Part shown: piece by piece, positions 56,109-64,000 of the stretch | How the letters are laid out: each line of letters opens with the position of its first letter | Position numbering within the stretch: position 1 is the stretch's first letter | NCBI GenBank assembly: GCA_963743825.1 | Contig: CAVURC010000018.1 | Coordinates: 248,001-312,000, forward strand | Length of the DNA stretch: 64,000 nt | Origin: Sva-07 sp963743825 | GTDB taxonomy: Bacteria > Actinomycetota > Acidimicrobiia > Acidimicrobiales > Ilumatobacteraceae | Direction: 5' to 3' | Made by a program: the position numbers and the translations under genes | Notes under the pieces: generated by a model | Told to the model about the DNA's origin: nothing | Seen by the model: only the letters and a program-made list of their open reading frames with translations | Database searches by the model: none

Positions 56109-56420
56109 TCAGACCGCTTGGCGCTTGCGCGGGACGAGTTCGAGGTCGAGTGAATCTGCGATTGCCGTCAGCGTTGCGATGGTCGGGTTGGGAGCGTCCG
56201 CGCTGAACAGTCGTCGGACGGCTTCGGGCGCGATGTCGGCGCGGCGGGCGAGCTCGGCCTTGGAGAGTCCCAGTTCATCGCGACGATCATCGAGTGCTCG
56301 CACCAACCGATCGATCTGGTCGACGCGGCGGCGTGCTTCGTCGTACGCCTCGCCGAACTCCGGGGACTTGGCGCGCTCGGCGAAGTACCGTTCAGCGCCA
56401 GTTCTCGTTCTGCCGCTCCA
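56109..56420 (-). CDS. XRE-type antitoxin/regulator, one +1 shift near start
   Basis: The HTH lies at the C-terminal side: LGLSKAELARRADIAPEAVR, RLFSADAPNPTIATLTAIAD, SLDLELVPRKR, typical of HigA-like antitoxins paired with Gp49-like toxins. Reading from ATG 56420 gives MERQNENWR, and removing one base at 56394 joins ERYFAERAKSPEFGEAYDEA. An inverted repeat ends ten bases upstream of that ATG. The uninterrupted frame starts instead at ATG 56495, directly after the stop of the HTH gene. It converges on the toxin gene with 4 bp between stops, which is unusual. Confidence 0.72.
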   Translation of the reverse strand, partial: WSGRTRTGAERYFAERAKSPEFGEAYDEARRRVDQIDRLVRALDDRRDELGLSKAELARRADIAPEAVRRLFSADAPNPTIATLTAIADSLDLELVPRKRQAV

Positions 56421-56429
56421 TGCGGTGAG

Positions 56430-56447
56430 CGTAACACAAAAGTTACG
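56430..56447. promoter_or_regulatory. Inverted repeat, candidate autoregulatory operator
   Basis: CGTAAC-ACAAAA-GTTACG, perfect 6-bp arms, 10 bp upstream of ATG 56420 of the XRE gene. Related GTTACG/CGTAAC arms occur at 57209-57228. Confidence 0.5.
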
Positions 56448-56495
56448 ATGCGCCACTCTGCGTCCGGGAAGTCCCAACTCGAGCGCGAGCGACAT

Positions 56496-56777
56496 CTACG
56501 TCAGCAGCCCCTCGAGATCGTGGTGCAGGACCACGATGCGTCGCCCGAACCGCCGCGACGGAATCTCCCCGCGGCGCACGCACTCGTACGCCGTCGAACG
56601 GGAGATACCGAGCAGTGCGGCGACTTCGGCGACGGTGTAGGTCCGTCGGCGGTTGGCTACCGGTTCAGGTCGGGTCGACGGACTCCCGGGGTCGCTGGGG
56701 ACTCTGCGAGGCGGGCGGGGTGTTGGGGGTGCTGCTCGAATGATCGATGTGCGGTTCATGGTGCCGATCGTGCGCAA
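56496..56777 (-). CDS. Excisionase-like HTH_17 protein
   Basis: 93 residues. The C-terminal half is a MerR/AlpA-type winged helix: YTVAEVAALLGISRSTAYEC followed by VRRGEIPSRRFGRRIVVLHH. The first 45 residues are Pro/Arg-rich and disordered. Such proteins act as excisionases or as activators within integrated elements. The stop TAG is adjacent to the ATG of the XRE reading frame (56495). ATG 56759 is an alternative start. Confidence 0.82.
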   Translation of the reverse strand: MRTIGTMNRTSIIRAAPPTPRPPRRVPSDPGSPSTRPEPVANRRRTYTVAEVAALLGISRSTAYECVRRGEIPSRRFGRRIVVLHHDLEGLLT

Positions 56778-57256
56778 AGAGGACTCATCGAATCACTCCC
56801 ACGACCACACACACGATCACTACCACCGTCGGCCGGCGGTGTCGGATGACTCCTCGGATCACTCCCTTCCCCAGGTCAGCGCCTCCTGCACACACACGAC
56901 CGCTCACACGTCCTGCGTATCGCTGCCTCTGGGTTGGATCGACGTCGTCTGCCTTCAGGCAGCTCGGACGAGGTGACCTCGCCCGACTCGACCGTGTCCG
57001 GTCGACGATGCCATCGGGCTGTCGGCCAGATCGAGGCGCACGTCGGGTGGAGTCGACTCTCGCTCGGCCATCAAGCCGTGACCGACGTGGTTGAAACCCG
57101 CCGGCAACGCGACGGCGGCTCCCGGTGTGAGGTTCCAGCAGTCGGCGTGGGAGTGGGTGCGGGGACCGTAGGGGAGCCCTTCACATATCATTACCCGGTT
57201 GGTGCACGGTTACGTTTCGTTCCGTAACAGGGGTCTCGGCCGCAGGCTGCTGCAGC
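56778..57256. other. Intergenic region inside the integrated element
   Basis: 479 bp without a recognisable gene. It contains the palindrome CACCGTCGGCCGGCGGTG (about 56824-56841) and an inverted repeat at 57209-57228. Base composition is lower in GC around 56790-56830 (ACACACGATCACT). Confidence 0.5.
57209..57228. promoter_or_regulatory. Inverted repeat GTTACG...CGTAAC downstream of coiled-coil gene
   Basis: GTTACGTTTCGTTCCGTAAC: 6-bp arms with an 8-base centre. The inner GTTTCGTT is shared, in reverse orientation, with GTAACGAAACGCAAC (57743-57757) ahead of the start of the coiled-coil gene. The two may bind the same protein. Confidence 0.45.
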
Positions 57257-57733
57257 TCAGTCCTTGTATCGGTCTCGCTTTGCGGCTCGGCGCCGATCAG
57301 CGCGATTGAGTCCTTGGGGTTGAGCGGCCGGGGCGGTCAGGGCAATCCGTGCCCGGAGGGCTGCGTTCTCGGCCCTGAGTTCAGCGAGGCCTTCTCGCAG
57401 CAACTCGAGCTCTTCTTCGCGGCGAGCACCGGCGGTGCGCAGGCCGTCCAGTTCCGCCCTGACCCGATCGAGCCTGCGCTGTGTCGACTGGTGTCGTCGA
57501 CGCTCGGTCTGTAGCGCTTCGTTCGACTCGGACAGCGAGGCCATGGCTGCGACGAGATCGGCCTGCAGCTGTCGGGAGTGTTCGACTGCCCGAGCGAGAT
57601 CGTCGCCGTCGACGAGCGCCTCTTCGAACGTCGCGGGTTCTTCCTCGCCTCGTTGCCGAGCACGGAACGCCCGCACGCGGTCGGCGTCCGACCGCCACTT
57701 GCGTGGCCGTCCACCTTTGCCGGGGACCGTCAT
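57257..57733 (-). CDS. KfrA-like coiled-coil DNA-binding protein
   Basis: 158 residues from ATG 57733. The N-terminus GRPRKWRSDADRVRAFRARQ is an AT-hook-like basic helix seen in actinobacterial element proteins. Residues 45-140 form a long heptad-bearing coiled coil (LQADLVAAMASLSESNEAL ... EELELLREGLAELRAENAAL), and the end is basic (NRADRRRAAKRDRYKD). The overall plan resembles plasmid KfrA-like proteins, which bind their own promoter and help stabilise DNA; the resemblance is structural, not sequence-proven. Confidence 0.62.
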   Translation of the reverse strand: MTVPGKGGRPRKWRSDADRVRAFRARQRGEEEPATFEEALVDGDDLARAVEHSRQLQADLVAAMASLSESNEALQTERRRHQSTQRRLDRVRAELDGLRTAGARREEELELLREGLAELRAENAALRARIALTAPAAQPQGLNRADRRRAAKRDRYKD

Positions 57734-58111
57734 GGTGGGAGTGTAACGAAACGCAACGATTGAGTGCACCCATCGGGTAATACTCTGTGAGGGTGCTGCT
57801 GGCTGGAACCGCAGTGATTATGCAGTGGGGCGATCGAGCCAAGAGGTCCACACACTTCGCCGGTACTTCAGCGCGACGAGCGGTGAACGAGGCCGGCATT
57901 ACCGAGTGGGTTTGCGACCGGCTCGCCAGCTTGCCCGTTGGTCATCGCAGCAAGCGGTCCGATGTTGCCGAGGTGGTCGCGGACCAGTCCGCGGGTGTAA
58001 CGAATAGCGAGCCCTCATCGAGAATCGATTCGTACCACCCGAATGAGACTGCGCAGGTCGGGCCACTGGACCGAGCGCGGCGCTTCGGTGACGCGTCCGG
58101 TTGGCGTCCCC
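57734..58111. other. Intergenic region, probable right side of the element
   Basis: 378 bp. A plus-strand frame exists but shows no family. It holds a half-site (57743-57757) related to the inverted repeat at 57209. I searched by eye for a copy of the tRNA-Leu 3' end that would mark attR and found none here or further right, so the element's right border is not defined. Confidence 0.5.
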
Positions 58112-61100
58112 CTATCGGACAATACCGAGCGCTCGATCATGGCGGATTGCTACCCGTGAGGTGAGCGTCGCGCAGGGGCCTGATGCAATTGGCGTTCGAT
58201 CAGCGGGCGGGGCGACTGACGTGGCGAGCGCTCTGAGTTCGGCGGAGAGTTGTTTCATGCCGAGTCTGTCGGCGGTTTCGAGGGCACCGGCGATCAGTGG
58301 GAGTGCCGGTTCGGTGTCGCCGCGTCGTATCAGCGCGCGGGCCCACCAGTGGCGGGTGCGGGCCGCCAACGGCGACGAGCGTACGCCTTCTTCTTGATCG
58401 AGCGCTGCTTCGAAGAGCCGGTCGGCTTCTGCGTGGTCACCGTCGAGGGCGGCAAGACCGCCGAGGAGGCGATCGACCGAACACATCGCATAGATCCCCG
58501 AGGCGATCACTGCGATGGTGGCTTCGTATTCACTCAGGAGTCGACGGAGCACGGGGGCGTGGTGGCGGGCATCGACGGTGATGGCGGCCCAGGCCACGTT
58601 GCCGAGCGCCAGCGTCGTCAGCCAGCCGCGGCCGACGGCGGCGAACTCGTCGGGGGCAAGTTCGTCGAGCATCGCCGCAGCGATGTCGTGATGGCCTGCC
58701 TCGGCGGCGTCTCCGACGAGGAGCGCCTTGAGCACGGGGAAGTCGGGCAGCATCTCGACCAACTGCCGGCTGCCTTGGTACTGCTCCTCGGTGCGCCCCG
58801 TTTCGCGGGCGATCCACGCACGTTGTGATGAGCATCCCAGCGCAAGGTTTCCGTCGTGGCCGGCGATCGCCTGGATCTCGTCGACGAGCGCGCGGGCTCG
58901 TGCCCAGTCGCCGTCGAGGAGCGCGTCCATTGCCTGCGACTGGAGCAGCGTCGCCTTCGCCAGGTAGAAGCGCAATCGGGGACCGAGCTCGCGTTCGTAG
59001 GCTACGAGGCTCTCCGCGAAGCCGTCTCGATCTCCGAGTCGCGAGATGCATGTGTCCCCGGAGACGCTCGACCGGCAGACCGAGTGAGGTGACCATCGGC
59101 CTCGCTGTCGGGTCGGGTAGCGGGCGAACACGGCTTGCGCCGACCGATGCTGGTTCATCATCACCAGTGCCGCCTGCCACGCTCCAGGCGAGTCTGGCTC
59201 GCGATCGGGTCGTCCGGGTCGATCTGGTCGAGGATCTGACGGCTGCGTTCGGCGTGCACGGCCGGGGCCAGGTGGGGGCCGACCCGTTCGACGCTGAGGA
59301 GGGAGAGCTCCAGCATCAGCTTGTCGGCTGAACGGTCGTCACGCAGGAGCTCGAGCGCGTGCTGGAGGAACTCGACATGGTCGGACGACACAGCTCCAGT
59401 GGTTGGCATGCCGGCCGTGAGCGCTGCCTTGGCCATCCGCGGATGGTCGTCGATCGCTGCAGCCAGATCGAACGCAGACTTGGCGGGCAGGAACGAATGC
59501 AATGTCCTCGCGGATCTGGGCGAATGCCTTCGCGATTGCCAGGTCGCACTGCACGACCAGGTCGGGGGAATCGGCCAACTCGATCAGCTCCAGCCCACGG
59601 TCGGCCCACTGCACGGCGCGGACACTCTGGAACTCGTCGTTCGCTGCCTGCGCCGCTCGTAGGCACCACTGCGCAGCGTTGGTCGTGGCGCCTTCGGCGT
59701 GATGGTGGGCGAGTTCCTCGATGTGCTGGTCGAGGCTCAGCGCCCATCGCCGGTCGAGCACGTCGGCAACATCGCGATGCATCCGCTGTAGTCGTGTGGC
59801 GGACAGTTCCGCCAACAGCACCTCTCGCAGAACGGCGTGACGGAACTCGAACGACCGGCCGGTCTCCATGATGATTCCCGCATCTGCATGCGAGTTCCAG
59901 TTGGTCGAGGACGTCGTGGCCGACGACGGCTTCGACGATCTCGGGGTCGAAGCTGCGACCCAGCACCGCCGCCACCCGCAACACGACATTGACGTCGTCG
60001 CCCAACCGGGTGAGCCGACGACCGATCACCTCACGTAAGCCCTCCGGCAACGCCAGACCGCTCTCGCCCACCCACCGGTCATCCGCGCGACGAATGGCGC
60101 CGGATTCGGACAGATGGCGAAGCACCTCACCGACGAACAACGGGTTCCCTGCGGTCCCTTCATGGACGGCGTCAGCAAGACGCACACCGTCGGCATCGAG
60201 CGCGTGACCGGCCGCGACAGTGAGGTACTCCTCGACGTCGGTGGCATCGAGACCCTGCAGCGCAACCCGCCGAACACCGTCGACACGGCGCAGATCCGCC
60301 AACACCGCGCTCAACGGATGAACCCGGTCGAGATCGGTGTCGCGGTACGTCGCGATCAGACTCACGTCGCCAGGCGCAGCAGCGGCGATCTGACGAAGCA
60401 GCACCAGCGACGACGCATCGATCCAGTGGACGTCGTCGAGCACCACAACCAGCGGACCTTCGGCCGAGTGACGAGTGAGAAACGCGACGATGGCGTCGAC
60501 CACGACACTCTGCAAGGTTTGCGCATCCATGCGGCACGACGGATTCCAGGTCGGGTACCCGTCGACGCACCGCAGGAACCACGAGCGCGAGCCCGACACC
60601 GTGGCCATCGGAGAACTCGGCGAGCTCGTCGGTCGACATCGCCGCAACCAACGGCTCCAGCGCCTCGGTCCACGGCCGGTACGCAGCAGCGATGTCCTCG
60701 TCACATCTGCCCGCCACCACACTGGCCCCAGCTTGCGCCATGCGGTTGCAGAGTTCCGCGACGAAACGGGTCTTGCCGATGCCAGGTTCGCCCGCCACCA
60801 ACAAGCCGCGCCACACCCCGGCCTTCCACTCGTCGAAACACTCCGACATGAGGTGATCGCGCCCGACGAACGGGCCCCGAACGGCCGTCGCCAACGCAGC
60901 TGGCAGCGCCGTCGACGCCGACGCTGCACGGCGAGGCGACCACAACACCCGAACCGTCGAGACGGGATCCGGCAGGCCCTTGAGTTCCAGCGCACCGACC
61001 GATTCGAACTGCTGATCGGTTCGGCTGCCTGCCAGCATCCGAACGACGTCGGAGGCATAGATCTCGTTCGAGTCGGCAGCAGCACACAGACGCGCCGCCT

Positions 61101-61458
61101 CCACGACCGGCAGACCGCTCCAATCGCCGTCGGCCTCGGCAACATCGCCGATCGACACCCCAACTCGCAACGGGGCCGGCTCTGAACGACCTTCGACGCC
61201 ATGGGCATCGGCCGCTTGTTGGATGCCGACCGCGGCGTGCAACGCGGCCGAGGCCGACGTGAACACCGCCATCACGCCGTCACCCAACGACTTGACCACC
61301 AGCCCGTCGACGTCGAAGACCGCATTGGAGATCGCCGCCATCAACTGATCGAACCACGCATCCGCAGCGACATCACCCAACCGTGAACGGATCTCGGTCG
61401 AGCCCACCACATCACAAAACACCACCGCCCGCGTCGACGTGACGCCCATCCCCTCCAT
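58112..61458 (-). pseudogene. Class III cyclase - AAA ATPase - TPR regulator, several +1 shifts
   Basis: Reconstructed as one gene of about 1,110 codons. N-terminus: class III cyclase homology (AVVFCDVVGSTEIRSRLGD, VVKSLGDGVMAVF, both metal Asp present). Centre: AAA/STAND ATPase with GLLVAGEPGIGKTRFVAEL (Walker A) and GPLVVVLDDVHWIDASSLVL (Walker B). C-terminus: TPR-like repeats (ARALVDEIQAIAGHDGNLAL; LGGLAALDGDHAEADRLFEA). Breaks near 60532, 59890, 59500, 59165 and at least one at 59050-59110; the first three are single extra bases. No terminal LuxR HTH is seen. Family members are signal-responsive regulators of unknown ligand. Confidence 0.78.
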
Positions 61459-61676
61459 GGCCAGACACTAGATGAGGCATCCCACCGGGTGCGGGTCCGC
61501 GTGATCCAAATTGATCCAGCGCGAGCAGGGGTCCGCATGTCCATGCGGTAACTCCACCCTGCGGGATTGCCGCGCTACCGAGCGGTTCGCGCCGTCGCGG
61601 AGCCACCGGCCTGCGCTCGCTTCAAGTGCGCCTACCAGTGGCATGTGAGGAGAGCAGCTCTCGACCCCTGTGGTCG

Positions 61677-62957
61677 TCAGTCCTCTCGGTCGTCGGTCGT
61701 GCCGTAGAAGTAGAGCTGCTGGCCGCTCAGCGAGCCCGCCACCCAGTTGTCGAAGTCGTTCGGTGTCATGTCGGTCCACGGCGGTGTCTGCTCGACCTGG
61801 TCTCGACCGATCCGGCGACCAAGTTCGACGAGCGCTCGACCGGCAGGGGCCTGGTGGGCGTCGTAGGCCTCCAGCAACGACGACCATTCGTGGTGCTCGG
61901 CGCCGAGCTGCTCGAGATACCGGGCGTCTCGCATCGCCTTGGTTGCCCCGCTGCCCGTGTGAGGTCGAGCCAGCGTCGCCGCGTCACCGATGAGAGCGAG
62001 ACGGCCCTCGACGTAGCGGTCGACCGTCTCGTCGTAGATCGGCTGGATTGACACGATGTCGGTCGACCCTGCCCACAGCGGCTGGAGATCGGCGGGGATT
62101 ACTGCTGCCCGCAGGTGCTCCAGGTGGATGAACACCTTTGGGGGCACCATCCCGGGCGGGATCGACGACGGCCCGTCGAGCTCCAGCTCGGGCGGTCTCG
62201 TCGCGTAGATGCCCCAGTTCACTCGCAAGCCGCCGCCGAGCCCCTCGAAGTCCGGGATCGGGTACATGACGGCGTGGCCACCGTCGAAGACAACGACGGG
62301 AGTGGAGGTGGTGGCAATGACCTCGTCCCAGGCTCGGCGGTCGCTGAGCTCGGCTTCGGGGAAGTTGCCGCGCCACAGGATGTACCCGGCGTCGAGTAGG
62401 TCCGAGTCCGAGTCGACGAGGCTCCGCACGAGGGATCGGTAGCCGTCGGCGCCGAACACGACATCGAAGCGCTCGATGACTCCATCATCCAGGACGACAT
62501 CCACACCGGTGTCGTCCTGCACGACCGCGGTGACGGTGCTGCCGTCGCGGTAGGAGGCGTCGGGGACCCGAGCCCGCAAGCCCTGCCACAGCACGCTCCA
62601 GTTGTTGCAGACCGCTGCGCCGCCGCTCGGCTGTTCCCACAGCAGGCGCCCCGCCGGTGAACCGTCGGCGATGACCCAGCGGCGAGTCCCCGCACGGCGG
62701 ATGTCATCAGGCGTGGCGTCGTCAGGCCAGCAGTGGTAGCCGGCCGGCAGGTAGCCGTGCTCGATCAACTCGTTGCGCAGGTCAACGGGAATGGCGATGC
62801 CGGACCCACGATCGCGAAGCGCTCCGCTGGACCGCTCGAACACCGTCACGTCACACCCGAGCTTCGCAAGCGCGATTGCTGCCGCACATCCGCCGATGCT
62901 CCCGCCGACGACGCCGACACGACTTCCCCGAACGCCCACCGCAGTTCCCCGATCCAC
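61677..62957 (-). CDS. FAD-dependent monooxygenase
   Basis: 426 residues of the PHBH/FMO group A. Dinucleotide-binding VGVVGGSIGGCAAAIALAKL and VTVFERSSG; the DG-type motif FDVVFGADGYRSLVRSLV; and the second FAD motif RLALIGDAATLARPHTGSGA. Substrate unknown; the non-polar pocket region and ARPHTGSGATKAM resemble 2,6-dihydroxypyridine- and salicylate-type hydroxylases. GTG 62957 is the start. An inverted repeat begins 10 bp upstream. 61459-61676 upstream of the cyclase gene contains nothing recognisable. Confidence 0.87.
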   Translation of the reverse strand: MDRGTAVGVRGSRVGVVGGSIGGCAAAIALAKLGCDVTVFERSSGALRDRGSGIAIPVDLRNELIEHGYLPAGYHCWPDDATPDDIRRAGTRRWVIADGSPAGRLLWEQPSGGAAVCNNWSVLWQGLRARVPDASYRDGSTVTAVVQDDTGVDVVLDDGVIERFDVVFGADGYRSLVRSLVDSDSDLLDAGYILWRGNFPEAELSDRRAWDEVIATTSTPVVVFDGGHAVMYPIPDFEGLGGGLRVNWGIYATRPPELELDGPSSIPPGMVPPKVFIHLEHLRAAVIPADLQPLWAGSTDIVSIQPIYDETVDRYVEGRLALIGDAATLARPHTGSGATKAMRDARYLEQLGAEHHEWSSLLEAYDAHQAPAGRALVELGRRIGRDQVEQTPPWTDMTPNDFDNWVAGSLSGQQLYFYGTTDDRED

Positions 62958-62966
62958 CGAGCATGC

Positions 62967-62990
62967 CCGGACTAATCATCTTTAGTCCGG
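62967..62990. promoter_or_regulatory. Operator-like inverted repeat before the monooxygenase
   Basis: CCGGACTAA (62967-62975) and TTAGTCCGG (62982-62990), perfect 9-bp arms around a 6-base centre, 10 bp upstream of the start codon. Typical of a TetR/MarR-type site; no such regulator lies next to it in the window. Confidence 0.6.
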
Positions 62991-63476
62991 CGATTTACGC
63001 GCACCGTGACGTCCAGGCCACCGCGGGTCGTCGGGCACGACGGAGTGCGCAGTTGAGGGACGCGGTGTATCTGCCGCTTGGCTCGACACACGGACTCCCA
63101 AGCCAAACTGAACGCGGCCGCTCGTAATTGCGTAGCGGAACGTTCGGACGGGCCCAGCAGCTCGGCCAATTCAGTCACCTTCACGAAGCCAACGCCCACC
63201 GCATAGTCGCTGTCGACCAGAAACGTCCGGTTGAGAACCGGTTTCTGAGATCCCCTCCACGCCGATTCAGAACGCCGGGTCAGCACCGGTCGCTTCGGAT
63301 TTACGCCAAGGGAGCAGACCCGAACACCGCAGAGAGCGGCGGGCTGATCTGGCCCGCTGAGGTAGGGCAAGCGTGGCACCTCGCGTCCCCTCCGTGCCGT
63401 CGCACTGGCCGGGCCCTTGTCACCTGGCCGATCGACATGATTCGATGTCCCGACCACGCCGATCGGAGGCTGCTGC
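62991..63476. other. Intergenic region
   Basis: 486 bp with no family visible on either strand. CGTCCGGTTGAGAACCGG at about 63225 is echoed near 63969, but with no obvious structure. Promoter for the split-barrel gene at 63477 is expected. Confidence 0.45.
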
Positions 63477-63896
63477 ATGTTGGGGTCTTTCGACCAAGAC
63501 GAGTTCGTGACTCGCAGTATCATTGCGATCATCACAACGTTGCGTCGTGACGGCTCACCGTCATCCTCGATGGTGTCGTTCGCCCGCCGAGGCGACCACC
63601 TCTTCTTCACGACCACAATGGAGCGAGCCAAGGGCAAAATGCTGGCGAACGATCCACGCGTCACCATCACGATCGTCAACCCGCATGAACCCTGGTCGTT
63701 CGTGACCGTCGACGGCAAGGTCATCATCCACCGCGACAACCCACCCGAGCTCCAGCAGTTGATTCTCGACGGCGCCGATCACCCCGACTACCCATGGCCC
63801 CGCACCGACATCGAGCAGATGATCAGCGCCCCGGGTCGCGCGATATTCGAGCTGGTCTCGAATCGGGTGTCGGGCGTCGTCATGCCACGCACCTGA
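63477..63896 (+). CDS. PPOX-class F420-dependent enzyme
   Basis: 139 residues: SIIAIITTLRRDGSPSSSMV, FTTTMERAKGKMLANDPRVT, ITIVNPHEPWSFVTVDGKV. This is the split-barrel Rv1155-like group, which binds F420 (biliverdin or other substrates in known cases). ATG 63477 is preceded by GAGGCTGCTGC. The third F420/FMN split-barrel protein of the window. Bases 63897-64000 show no gene. Confidence 0.83.
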   Translation: MLGSFDQDEFVTRSIIAIITTLRRDGSPSSSMVSFARRGDHLFFTTTMERAKGKMLANDPRVTITIVNPHEPWSFVTVDGKVIIHRDNPPELQQLILDGADHPDYPWPRTDIEQMISAPGRAIFELVSNRVSGVVMPRT

Positions 63897-64000
63897 TCGT
63901 CTCTGTGTCGACGGTTGGCGCTTCCGCACATCTATGCCCCATGCCGCCGGTTTGTGGACACTGGAGCGTCCGGTTGAGGACCGGCAAGTGAGGCGGTACG

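Noticed and set aside
63225..63986. Repeat CGTCCGGTTGAG-R-ACCGG at about 63225 and 63969 as attachment sites
   Set aside because: Only about 17 bp match, no integrase lies nearby, and the flanks differ.

Overview
The window reads as chromosomal DNA of a high-GC actinobacterium, probably class Acidimicrobiia (Ilumatobacter-like). This is inferred from family content: F420-type split-barrel and Ddn-like proteins, the DUF1918/DUF1876 pair, surface proteins with an LDTR-type domain, and strong GC3 bias. There is no rRNA or marker gene to prove it.

Layout. 1-750 is the end of a DUF1996 protein followed by an IS5-type transposase scar. 1.1-21.6 kb is a surface-polysaccharide locus: a Wzz/BY-kinase-like protein, a Wzy-like polymerase, an ABC exporter, five glycosyltransferases and six PAPS-type sulfotransferases, plus two unrecognised proteins. 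Six genes between 14.1 and 7.0 kb form a tightly coupled minus-strand operon. 21.8-31.7 kb holds two large paralogous secreted proteins (LamG-like, propeller and FN3-like modules, one with a 966-bp tandem duplication) and a collagen-like surface protein. 31.8-39.8 kb is a sulfur block: a cysteine-free Rrf2 regulator, CysQ, CysD, a fused CysN-CysC and an SLC13-type permease, i.e. activation of sulfate to PAPS and removal of PAP, next to the genes that would consume PAPS. 39.8-54.2 kb is mixed metabolism: two TauD-type dioxygenases, DUF302/HbpS, split-barrel proteins, and a secreted-lyase-like/oxidoreductase/cupin group. Five copies of a 50-bp palindromic repeat lie here. 54.3-57.8 kb is an integrated element at tRNA-Leu(TAA): integrase, RelE-like toxin, XRE antitoxin, excisionase-like HTH and a coiled-coil DNA-binding protein. 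58.1-63.9 kb has a cyclase/AAA/TPR regulator, an FAD monooxygenase and a split-barrel protein.

How it fits together. The simplest reading is a dedicated system for a sulfated exopolysaccharide: sulfate import (SLC13), APS/PAPS synthesis (CysD, CysNC), six sulfotransferases, PAP clearance (CysQ), and assembly and export (Wzy, Wzz, ABC). An operator-like dyad precedes cysD and recurs before a cysC remnant at 41.3 kb.

Caution on sequence quality. Many genes (21.8-31.1, 35.5-39.6, 48.8, 50.9, 56.4 and 58-61 kb) are broken by single-base shifts, nearly all +1 insertions with no in-frame stops and intact motifs on both sides. This looks more like consensus error than decay, so the affected genes are described as the reconstructed whole.
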